A DNA stretch of 35,348 bases, taken from assembly GCF_001435195.1 (NCBI RefSeq), contig NZ_AZFQ01000039.1:4411-39758 (forward strand), written 5' to 3'. Every line of letters begins with the position of its first letter. Position 1 is the stretch's first letter. The position numbers and the translations under genes are program-made. The notes under the pieces were generated by a model, which saw only the letters and a list, made by a program, of their open reading frames with translations, ran no database searches and was not told where the DNA came from. This DNA is from Liquorilactobacillus satsumensis DSM 16230 = JCM 12392 (GTDB lineage Bacteria; Bacillota; Bacilli; Lactobacillales; Lactobacillaceae). Below, one piece after another: positions 16,730 to 24,640 of the stretch.

Positions 16730-18160
16730 ATGAAAGTTTTTCGTAATTATTTTTATAATGCCGGTTATCAAGTGCTGGCAATGGTGTTACCGCTGATTAC
16801 TAGTCCATATATTACACGTGTTCTAGGTAAAAGCGGGGTCGGGATCAACTCGTTTACCAATTCTTTGATTCAGTATTTTGTGTTAATTGGAAGTATTGGA
16901 ATCGGTCTTTATGGTAACCGCGAGGTAGCTTTTGTGCGCGATGATCGGAAGAAGCTTTCGCAAACCTTTTGGGAAGTAGCAATTCTGAAGATCGTGACGG
17001 TTGTACTCGCCTATGGCGCCTTTTTACTTTTCTTACTTTTCTATCATAAGTATCGCAGTTACATGTTGCTGCAGTCGGTTTATATTATTGCTGCGGGGGT
17101 CGATATCTCATGGCTCTTTATGGGACTTGAAGATTTTAAAAAGACTGTAATTCGGAATACGTTTGTGAAGGTTTTATCGGTCATTCTGATTTTTACTTTT
17201 GTTAAGAGTGCAAGCGATACTGGAACGTATATTTTGATTCTGGGCGGTTCAATCTTATTTGGAAACCTAACCTTATGGCCTTATCTGAGAAAGACTTTGG
17301 TGGCAATTGACTGGAGCGAATTGAATATCCTCAGGCATCTAAGACCGGCTGTTATTCTTTTTGTGCCACAGATTGCGATTCAAGTGTATCTAGTACTTAA
17401 TAAGACAATGCTTGGATTGATGATTGGATCGGATTATTCAGGATTCTTTGATCGTTCTGATAACATTGTTAAACTGATTCTTTCCTTGGCAACGGCCACT
17501 GGAACTGTAATGCTGCCACATGTTGCCAATGCTTTTTCTAAGGGTGATAACAAGCGTGTCAAATATTACTTAAGCGAGTCCTTTGACTTTGTGTCTTGTC
17601 TGACTGTTCCATTAACGTTTGGGTTGGCGGCCTTAGCGATTAAGTTTGCTCCTTGGTTTTACGGGGCTGAGTTTAAGCCTGTTGGCTATGCAATGATGTT
17701 AGAGTCTGCGGTAATTCTACTAATTGGTTGGAGCAATGTTATCGGGCAACAGTATATGCTGCCGACTAATCAGATCAAGAGTTACTCAACCTCAGTTATT
17801 ATGGGAGCAATTGTTAATATGATCGCCAATGTACCGTTGATCTATCTTCTGGGACTACAAGGGGCAGTTTTAGCGACTGTCTTATCTGAGTTAGCAGTTA
17901 CATTTTATCAGTTATGGAAGATTCGTAATCAGGTCAATTATCGAGAACTGTTTATAAATCTTCCTAAATATCTGATTGCTGGGGTTGTAATGTTTCTAGT
18001 TGTATTTAAGATCAATAGTATCCAGAGATTTTCTGTGGGAACAATGTTGTTGCAGGCGGTGATTGGGGCTGTAATCTATACAGTTGCACTTTTGCTGTTG
18101 CGTCCGACAATTCTAAAAAAGATTCGTGTGATTCTTAAAGATTTCAGAGCACGTAAATAA
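16730..18160 (+). CDS. oligosaccharide flippase (Wzx-like, MOP superfamily)
   Basis: A 476-residue, strongly hydrophobic protein with about 12-14 predicted helices. The N-terminal segment YNAGYQVLAMVLPLITSPYITRVLG is the classic opening of polysaccharide repeat-unit flippases, which move undecaprenyl-PP-linked units to the outer face. No gap separates it from glf. Together with the next gene it makes this a Wzx/Wzy-type cluster, in contrast to ABC-exported or synthase-made polymers. Teichoic-acid flippases of the same superfamily are the main alternative. Confidence 0.92.
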   Translation: MKVFRNYFYNAGYQVLAMVLPLITSPYITRVLGKSGVGINSFTNSLIQYFVLIGSIGIGLYGNREVAFVRDDRKKLSQTFWEVAILKIVTVVLAYGAFLLFLLFYHKYRSYMLLQSVYIIAAGVDISWLFMGLEDFKKTVIRNTFVKVLSVILIFTFVKSASDTGTYILILGGSILFGNLTLWPYLRKTLVAIDWSELNILRHLRPAVILFVPQIAIQVYLVLNKTMLGLMIGSDYSGFFDRSDNIVKLILSLATATGTVMLPHVANAFSKGDNKRVKYYLSESFDFVSCLTVPLTFGLAALAIKFAPWFYGAEFKPVGYAMMLESAVILLIGWSNVIGQQYMLPTNQIKSYSTSVIMGAIVNMIANVPLIYLLGLQGAVLATVLSELAVTFYQLWKIRNQVNYRELFINLPKYLIAGVVMFLVVFKINSIQRFSVGTMLLQAVIGAVIYTVALLLLRPTILKKIRVILKDFRARK

Positions 18161-18170
18161 GGTGGGAAAT

Positions 18171-19391
18171 ATGTCTAATATAATAAAAAGAAAACTGGAT
18201 GCCCAAGTAAATGGATTATCTGCACTGCAGCAAAGTTCTTTTTCCGAGCAACTATATCTCTTTTCTTTTGTGGTTTATCTTTTAGCTAGTTTTGTTACCA
18301 GTACAATGTTTGGTCAGTTGAGTACTCTTGTGGGACCAATTGCATATTACATTATTGAATTTTCTGCTGTACTGGTGATTGCTAAAGTAGCTGTTTTTGA
18401 TGGTTGGGAAAGAGAGAAACTGATTATTTTTGCCTTAGTTGGAATTATTTTTTGGCAAATCTGTAAAAATTCGGGAGAGCTTTTCTACTTCTACTACTAT
18501 TTGTTTATTCTTGGCGCAAAGGATGTTCGCTTTGAACGGATCATCAAGACATTTTTAGTAACGATTGGTAGTTTTTTACTGGTAACAATTGCTGCCTCAT
18601 TACTTGGGGTTATTGATAATTTAACGTACGGTCGTTATATGGAAGCCACAATTAGATATGCGCTTGGGACAATCTACCCAACTGATCTGGCAGCGCGTGC
18701 TTTTTATCTGCTGCTGGCCTATGCGATGCTGAGAAGGTTCCATTTCAAACTTGTTGAATATGTTTCTTGTTTAGCAATTACAATTTTTATCTACGCAGTT
18801 ACAGATACACGGCTTGATTTTTATCTAATGTTGCTAATTCTCCTAATTGCTCTTTTTTATAAATATGTAGTGCGGCTGTTAGAGTACCTTGGAAGTAAAT
18901 TAACAGCTGTTATCTTAGCACTCTTTGTCTTTATTAATATTTTCTTAGCGTATACTTTTATCCCAAATAATCGTTTCTTTGAAATTGCCAATAAGGTCCT
19001 TTCAGGACGTCTGACATACGGGCATCTTGCTTTTCAGAACTATAATATTCCCTTTTTCGGGCAATATGTTTATCAAATGGGAAATGGCGGGGTGCATAAA
19101 ACACCGTTCCAATACTTCTACATAGATTCCTCTTTTATTCGGGTATTAATGATGGAAGGTTTGTTGACGTTCCTTGCATTAGTTGGTTTGTTATTGTTAA
19201 TCAATCACCGTTTCTTTAAAGCACATGCTTATTCATTAGTGATTGGAATGACTTTGATGATTCTAAGTTCCGTAATCGATCAGCACTTATTGGAACTCGC
19301 TTTCAATGTTGTATTTCTAGGTGCATTGGCCGATCTTAGCTACTGGAAGCAACCATTTGGCTTGAAGACTAAGAGTCAGCTGCAGGCATAG
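18171..19391 (+). CDS. probable polysaccharide polymerase (Wzy-like)
   Basis: A 406-residue integral membrane protein with about 10-12 hydrophobic stretches. A hydrophilic loop around residues 265-325 carries NNRFFEIANKVLSGRLTYGH, and LSGR..Y...  loops of this kind occur in O-antigen polymerase and EpsG-type proteins. Position right after the flippase supports a role in joining repeat units outside the membrane. Wzy proteins are poorly conserved, so the call rests on topology and context. The ATG at 18171 has AAGGTGG close upstream; an in-frame GTG at 18162 lies within that site and is less likely. Confidence 0.75.
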   Translation: MSNIIKRKLDAQVNGLSALQQSSFSEQLYLFSFVVYLLASFVTSTMFGQLSTLVGPIAYYIIEFSAVLVIAKVAVFDGWEREKLIIFALVGIIFWQICKNSGELFYFYYYLFILGAKDVRFERIIKTFLVTIGSFLLVTIAASLLGVIDNLTYGRYMEATIRYALGTIYPTDLAARAFYLLLAYAMLRRFHFKLVEYVSCLAITIFIYAVTDTRLDFYLMLLILLIALFYKYVVRLLEYLGSKLTAVILALFVFINIFLAYTFIPNNRFFEIANKVLSGRLTYGHLAFQNYNIPFFGQYVYQMGNGGVHKTPFQYFYIDSSFIRVLMMEGLLTFLALVGLLLLINHRFFKAHAYSLVIGMTLMILSSVIDQHLLELAFNVVFLGALADLSYWKQPFGLKTKSQLQA

Positions 19392-19578
19392 GCGGCTTAT
19401 AATTATCAGTAAATGGAGCGGCTATGCCAATTCTGAATTTAAAAAAACAATTGTGTTTTATTTTGAAAGCAAGTTTGGGACTGTTGGGGGAACCGCATGT
19501 TTTCAGAGAGTTAAAGGGCTGAGCAAAGCGGATGTTTTGACTTGGACCACACCAGTAGACGTTTTGGGGAGTGTCTAA
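19392..19578 (+). other. gap with a possible 32-codon ORF or gene remnant
   Basis: This 187-bp gap breaks an otherwise tight run of genes. An ATG at 19424 with GGAG 5 bases before it opens a 32-codon frame ending at 19522 (MPILNLKKQLCFILKASLGL...). A different frame then runs open from 19522 into the TAA at 19576-19578. Two short frames in series look like the decayed end of a lost gene, but I recognise no family. The ribosome binding site of the next gene (GGGGAG) lies at its end. Confidence 0.3.
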
Positions 19579-20559
19579 ATGTCAGTTGAAGTTAGTATTA
19601 TTATGCCGACCTATAATTCTGCAGCTTACGTTGAAAAGAGTATAGCTGCAGTTCAGTCTCAAAATACATCTTTTGAGACTGAGCTAATCATCGTCGACGA
19701 TGGATCTGTTGATCAAACGGTTGCGCTGGTTAAAAAAAGGCAAAAACAAAATGCCCACTTATTGTTGTTGCAGCAGAGTAATCAAAAACAAGCAGCAGCA
19801 CGCAATCATGGCTTGGAACATGCAAGTGGCAAGTACATTATGTTCGTTGACAGTGATGATCTTCTCTTACCAGGTGCAGTCGAAAAATTGCATCAAGCGC
19901 TGCAGTTACAAGGAAAAAAGTTTGCAGTTGGGGGGATTATCAAACGCTTTAAAGATCATGATGAAGTTGAAGACAAATCAATTCTAGAAGGGGCTCATGA
20001 TCAAAAACAGATGCTTGCCTGTTATCTGGCCCAGAATCAGGAAATGGATGTCGGTCTTTGGGGTAAAATGTTTATCCGAGATGTACTAGGTGCGCAGAAA
20101 TTAGAGAACGGCAACTTTTTTGAAGATAGTTTATTTGTTTTTGACTATCTACTGAAGCTGAAACCTAATGAAATTGCATATGTTCAACAGCCATTATATG
20201 TGCTTTTCAAGCACGACAATACAACCACAACAAGTTACGATAGCACAATTGATCAGCGTGCTTTGGATTATCTCAACAAAGTTAAGCTGCGGCTACAGCA
20301 GTATGGCACGTTAGATCAGCGAATGTTTGCGGCCTTTGTCAGTCGGACGATCTTACATGTTGTACATCATCATATTAAGTACGATGCGGACTGGAACAGT
20401 AAGCAGCAGCGGTCTTTATTGAATTCTAAGTTTTCTGCTGAAATTCGTTGTACTAATCGTTGGCTCAGCCGAAAATACCGGATGGCCCTTTTCTTAGCAA
20501 AGTATTTTCCAAAATTCTACATTCGTATGTATCGGGGAGAAAAACTGAGGAGGAACTAA
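19579..20559 (+). CDS. GT2 glycosyltransferase
   Basis: A 326-residue GT-A enzyme opening VSIIMPTYNSAAYVEKSI, with IIVDDGS (37-43), QAAARNHGLEHASGKYIMFVDSDD (DSDD at 91-94) and GLWGKMF further on. The C-terminal third is basic (SRKYRMALFLAKYFPKFYIRMYRGEK), which suggests association with the membrane surface. The ATG has GGGGAG upstream. It ends 5 bases before the next gene and its RBS-bearing end overlaps that gene's leader. Substrates unknown. Confidence 0.87.
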   Translation: MSVEVSIIMPTYNSAAYVEKSIAAVQSQNTSFETELIIVDDGSVDQTVALVKKRQKQNAHLLLLQQSNQKQAAARNHGLEHASGKYIMFVDSDDLLLPGAVEKLHQALQLQGKKFAVGGIIKRFKDHDEVEDKSILEGAHDQKQMLACYLAQNQEMDVGLWGKMFIRDVLGAQKLENGNFFEDSLFVFDYLLKLKPNEIAYVQQPLYVLFKHDNTTTTSYDSTIDQRALDYLNKVKLRLQQYGTLDQRMFAAFVSRTILHVVHHHIKYDADWNSKQQRSLLNSKFSAEIRCTNRWLSRKYRMALFLAKYFPKFYIRMYRGEKLRRN

Positions 20560-20564
20560 CGAGC

Positions 20565-21617
20565 ATGAGAGAGAAGATTTTATTTTTAGTGCCATATCTT
20601 TCCGGTCATGGGGGAACAGAGACAGTTTTGACCAAGGTACTGACTTCAGAGAAAATCGCACAGTCCTATGACTGTCAGGCTTTTTTTACTGCTGGTACGG
20701 ATAATTCCGAATGGTTTAGTGCTTTTTCTGAAAAGATTACGGGCAGTCAACGGTGCGGTAAAATTGCGGCGCTATTGCGAACTTTGCAGGTATTACGCCG
20801 TTTTCAAGGAACGAAAATTATCTGTTTGAGTAGCAAACCACTTTATCTTGCATGGTTGGCACGGAGACTCTTTAGCAAAACATATAAAATTTATTCTTGG
20901 ATTCATTTTTCACTGTTTGATGAAGAAACGGTCAAGCCCAAGCTTTTAAAGTACGCAGATTATCACTTGGCGATCAGTACAGGGATTAAGCAGCAGCTTG
21001 AACGTCTCGGAGTTCCGGCAGAGCACATCTTTGTGATCTATAATCCCATCGAACGCCATCAGGAAGTGGTCGAACGTGATCCGCAGCGGTTGCATTTAGG
21101 CTATATTGGGCGGATTGAACTGGAAAAACAAAAAAATCTTGCAGGGATGTTGGCAGCCTTAAAACTGTTACAGCAACCTTTTACGATGGATTTCTATGGT
21201 GCTGGGGTCGATTTTGAACGCCTGCAAGCCTATTTAAAACAGCACCAAGGCGATTTTAGGGGCACTTTTAACTTGAAGGGCTGGGTTACCAATCCGTGGC
21301 AACAGCTCAAGGAAATGGATGCGCTGTTGCTTTCTTCCAATTATGAAGGATTTCCGATGGTTATTTTAGAGGCAATTTCACGTGGAGTACCTAGTATTTC
21401 ATATGATTGTCCTACTGGTCCAGCAGATATTATCATTGATGGGGTTAACGGGTATTTGACCGCTATGACGCCTGCAGCTTTAGCAGAAAAGATTACCTTA
21501 CTTGCACAACACAAAGACAATTTCACTCCTGCAACTTTGAAGGACTCACTTGCGAAATTTTATGTGGATAATTATGAGCGTCGCTTCGTTGCGGCTCTCC
21601 AAGAAAACGAGTCATAG
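20565..21617 (+). CDS. GT4 glycosyltransferase (copy 2 of a paralogous pair)
   Basis: A 350-residue GT-B enzyme related to the one at 13512-14579. It has SGHGGTETVLTKVL near the N-terminus, YSWIHFSLFDEE, LGYIGRIELEKQKN and the E-x7-E motif EGFPMVILE (E261 to E269), then CPTGPADII, a donor-binding segment common in Gram-positive GT4 enzymes. GAGGAGG at 20547-20553 supports the ATG at 20565; the open frame upstream lies inside the preceding gene. It is the last recognisable polysaccharide gene before the DUF2075 gene. Confidence 0.88.
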   Translation: MREKILFLVPYLSGHGGTETVLTKVLTSEKIAQSYDCQAFFTAGTDNSEWFSAFSEKITGSQRCGKIAALLRTLQVLRRFQGTKIICLSSKPLYLAWLARRLFSKTYKIYSWIHFSLFDEETVKPKLLKYADYHLAISTGIKQQLERLGVPAEHIFVIYNPIERHQEVVERDPQRLHLGYIGRIELEKQKNLAGMLAALKLLQQPFTMDFYGAGVDFERLQAYLKQHQGDFRGTFNLKGWVTNPWQQLKEMDALLLSSNYEGFPMVILEAISRGVPSISYDCPTGPADIIIDGVNGYLTAMTPAALAEKITLLAQHKDNFTPATLKDSLAKFYVDNYERRFVAALQENES

Positions 21618-21671
21618 TAGACGAAAAGTGGCTTTAGAATCAGTTTTAGTGGCAATGAGAGGGTTAAGCTA

Positions 21672-22898
21672 ATGAGTACCAAGATTGAACATAATGAAGC
21701 GGTCAAGCGGATTGCACCAATACACACATTGACACAGGAGCAACAAGCGCTAGTAACTCAAATCTTGTATTTTTGTGAACAGTCTGCAAGTACAGCAGAA
21801 AAACGGATTTTTATAATTGAGGGCAATGCGGGCACTGGTAAGAGTCTCGTCATGAGCTCTCTTTTTACTCAGATTCAGGAGCGTGCTAAGCATCTCCAAG
21901 ATTCTCAGCTTTTTGGAACAGAGAACTATTTATTGGTAAATCATCCTGAGATGCTCAAACTCTATAAAAATATGGCGGCGAACACTGCAGTTCTTTTGCA
22001 AAAGAATTTTACCCGACCGACGACCTTTATTAATCAAATGCGAAAAAAAGAGCATCTGGCAGATATTACTTTGGTAGATGAAGCACATCTGCTTTTAACC
22101 AAAAAGGATCGTTATAATCATTTTGAACAGGACAACCAGCTTGAGGAGATCATCAAAGCTAGTCGAATAGTGATCTTAGTCTTTGATCCTAAGCAAGTCC
22201 TAAAAGGGAAGAGTTACTGGACACCAGAAAAGCTTGCACAGTTAACCGGACAAGCTACAGTAAAGACTTTCAAGCTGACTACACAGTTCAGGGTTCAAGC
22301 GGCGGCTGATGTTCAAGGATGGCTTGCCGCTTTTGTACAAAGGCGAATTATGGTGATGCCACATAAACAGAGATTTGACTTCCGTATCATGGATGATGCA
22401 CGCAAGATGTATCAGCTGATCCAAAAACATGAGCGCACGGAAGGTCTCAGCCGCTTGCTTGCCACCTATGATTACCCATACCGTTTAGATGGCAAAGATT
22501 ATTTTATTACGGCAGGGAATCTAAAAATTCGTTGGGATCGAAGTAAACCAAACACCAAGCTGCCATGGGCAGAAAGAAGAGAAACACTGGCAGAAGTTGG
22601 CTCTGTTTACACAATTCAAGGGTTTGATCTCAATTATGCCGGGATAATCCTAGGGCCAAGCGTCCGTTATAATCAGTCCAAAGATTGCATCGCTCTGGAT
22701 CCAGCACGCTATGAAGATCAGGCTGCTTTTAATGGACTCAAACAGTTGGCAGCTTCTAGTGAACAGTTGCGGCAGTTGAAAGAGCAGCTGATGCTGAATG
22801 CCTTGAATGTTTTATTGACCAGGGCACGGAAAGGGCTATATCTGTTTGCAGCGGACGAAAAATTACGCGCACGTTTGTTGGAACTTTCTCATGCCTGA
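21672..22898 (+). CDS. DUF2075 P-loop ATPase/helicase-like protein
   Basis: A 408-residue protein of the DUF2075 family, superfamily-1 helicase-like NTPases of unknown role. Walker A GNAGTGKS lies at 51-58 and Walker B DITLVDEAH at 131-139. FDPKQVL and TTQFRV resemble helicase motifs, and GSVYTIQGFDLNYAGII plus NVLLTRARKGLYLF at the C-terminal end match motifs V and VI of SF1 enzymes. Stand-alone members are scattered in Firmicutes, sometimes near nucleases. Here it follows the last glycosyltransferase by 54 bp on the same strand, with no nuclease or methylase next to it. No terminator was found before it, so it may be read through from the cluster. Confidence 0.82.
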   Translation: MSTKIEHNEAVKRIAPIHTLTQEQQALVTQILYFCEQSASTAEKRIFIIEGNAGTGKSLVMSSLFTQIQERAKHLQDSQLFGTENYLLVNHPEMLKLYKNMAANTAVLLQKNFTRPTTFINQMRKKEHLADITLVDEAHLLLTKKDRYNHFEQDNQLEEIIKASRIVILVFDPKQVLKGKSYWTPEKLAQLTGQATVKTFKLTTQFRVQAAADVQGWLAAFVQRRIMVMPHKQRFDFRIMDDARKMYQLIQKHERTEGLSRLLATYDYPYRLDGKDYFITAGNLKIRWDRSKPNTKLPWAERRETLAEVGSVYTIQGFDLNYAGIILGPSVRYNQSKDCIALDPARYEDQAAFNGLKQLAASSEQLRQLKEQLMLNALNVLLTRARKGLYLFAADEKLRARLLELSHA

Positions 22899-22903
22899 GT
22901 AAG

Positions 22904-22931
22904 TTGCGTATTTTTTGCGATGTGCTATGCT
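22904..22931 (+). promoter_or_regulatory. promoter of the APC permease gene
   Basis: TTGCGT (22904-22909), a 16-base spacer and TATGCT (22926-22931) with an extended TG one base upstream. It lies just after the DUF2075 stop. Confidence 0.6.
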
Positions 22932-22985
22932 AAGCGAGTAGATTTTACTTTTACATATTGGTTAGCTGAACTTTGGAGGAGAGAA

Positions 22986-24614
22986 TTGGAAACAGGGGAG
23001 TTGGGTGAGAAGCATTCAAAGTATTTTATTAGTTGGCCTGTACTGGCGCTAATGAGCTTTGTGACAGTGATTGGCTTTGATGACCTGATTTATAATTTTA
23101 AGAATCAGGGAATGGGTGTGATCACTTCTTGGGTCTTGATGCTATTTTTATATGTGATTCCGTATTCTTTAATGGTTGGGCAATTGGGTTCAATCTTTAG
23201 CAAAGAAGGCGGTGGGCTTAGTTCTTGGATCAGAGGAACGAATGGCGAATTTCTTGGGTATTTTACGGCTTGGACTTATTGGGCAGCTTCGATTCCGTAT
23301 GTTGTCGATACCGCTAATTCAGTCGTTGTCGGTCTTGGATGGGCTTTGAATGGAAATAATAAATTTCAGGAGACGATGTCGAACAGCCATTTTGCTTTCT
23401 GGACGTTACTTGTCTTTGTGTTTTTTGTGGTAATCCAATCACGCTTTAAGCATTCCTTGGAACTACTGAGTTCGCTTGGTGGAATTGCAATGTTTGGCAT
23501 GACAGTGCTTTTTGTTATGATGGCGCTCGGTTCTCTTGCTGTAGGTGGAAAGATTGCAACGCAACCATTTAATCTAGGGGCAATTATTCCTAAGTTTGAT
23601 TTAAAGTATCTGACCACACTGGGACTTTTAATTTATGCAGTTAATGGATGCGAACTGATCGCACCATTTGTGACAAAAATGAAGCACCCACAACGTGAAT
23701 TTCCTAAATCCATGATTATGCTGGTTGTGATGACAGCTTTTTTAACTATTTTCGGTTCTTTTTCACTGGGAATCTTTTTTAATGCCCATCATTTGCCGTA
23801 CGATCTTAAAATGAACGGCTCTTATTATGCTTTTCAGGCATTAGGGAGACAGTATCATGTTGGAAATCTTTTCATGTACCTTTTTGCCTGGACTGAAGTA
23901 ATTTATTTAGCAGCCTTATTAGCAGTTTTATTGGATGCAATGACCCGGATGCTGATCTCAGACACTGGGGAAAAATTTATGCCACGTTTTTTACGGAGAA
24001 CAAATCATGCCGGTTTGCCAATTAATGGCTATCTTTTAACTTGCCTGTTGTCAGGGTTCATACTTTTTTTAGGTGTTTTCTTACCAAATATGAATGATAT
24101 TTTTAATTGGCTACTGAACTTGAATGGAATTATTTCTCCAGGAGTGACCTGTTGGATCTTCTATGCTTTTATGCGGGTCCGCAAAAACAGTGCAGTCTAT
24201 CCAGCAGCATATGTTTTTATTAAAAATGACCGCTTGGCATGGTGGATCGGTCTTTGGGCCTTGACAGTTACAGCGGTTGCGACGGTGTTTGGAATTGCCC
24301 CACAGGATGTACCTGCTTTTAGTAAGTTATGGTGGCATGAACTGCTGATTAATTTGATTGCCATTGGTGTTCTAATTGGATTAGGAATGCTGTTGCCTTT
24401 AATTACTAAAAGGGAGAAACGTGATGGCGAAGCCTTTTCACGCAGCCAGTGGATTGGCATGACCGTGATTGTACTGACGACCCTTATTGCGATGCTTTAT
24501 ATTGGAGGAAGCCAGTTTTCAGGAAAGGGATTCTTGCTTACCGGAGTTGCGGCAGTTTCATTGAGCTTGCTTTTTAGATGTACGAGAAAGAAGACTAAAA
24601 AAAGTAGAAATTAA
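22986..24614 (+). CDS. APC superfamily amino acid permease
   Basis: A 542-residue protein with about 12 or more hydrophobic segments. The first helix reads WPVLALMSFVTVIGFDDLIYNF, then GQLGSIFSKEGGGLSSWIRG, the E-GG-Y/SSW loop found after helix 2 in APC transporters of the amino acid/glutamate-GABA antiporter type. It probably imports or exchanges an amino acid, but the substrate is not evident. GGAGG at 22975-22979 places the start at the TTG at 22986; an upstream frame to 22920 overlaps the promoter and is unlikely to be translated. kup follows after 26 bp. Confidence 0.87.
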   Translation: METGELGEKHSKYFISWPVLALMSFVTVIGFDDLIYNFKNQGMGVITSWVLMLFLYVIPYSLMVGQLGSIFSKEGGGLSSWIRGTNGEFLGYFTAWTYWAASIPYVVDTANSVVVGLGWALNGNNKFQETMSNSHFAFWTLLVFVFFVVIQSRFKHSLELLSSLGGIAMFGMTVLFVMMALGSLAVGGKIATQPFNLGAIIPKFDLKYLTTLGLLIYAVNGCELIAPFVTKMKHPQREFPKSMIMLVVMTAFLTIFGSFSLGIFFNAHHLPYDLKMNGSYYAFQALGRQYHVGNLFMYLFAWTEVIYLAALLAVLLDAMTRMLISDTGEKFMPRFLRRTNHAGLPINGYLLTCLLSGFILFLGVFLPNMNDIFNWLLNLNGIISPGVTCWIFYAFMRVRKNSAVYPAAYVFIKNDRLAWWIGLWALTVTAVATVFGIAPQDVPAFSKLWWHELLINLIAIGVLIGLGMLLPLITKREKRDGEAFSRSQWIGMTVIVLTTLIAMLYIGGSQFSGKGFLLTGVAAVSLSLLFRCTRKKTKKSRN

Positions 24615-24640
24615 TTTGTTATAAGTGAGGGTGTGCAGTA

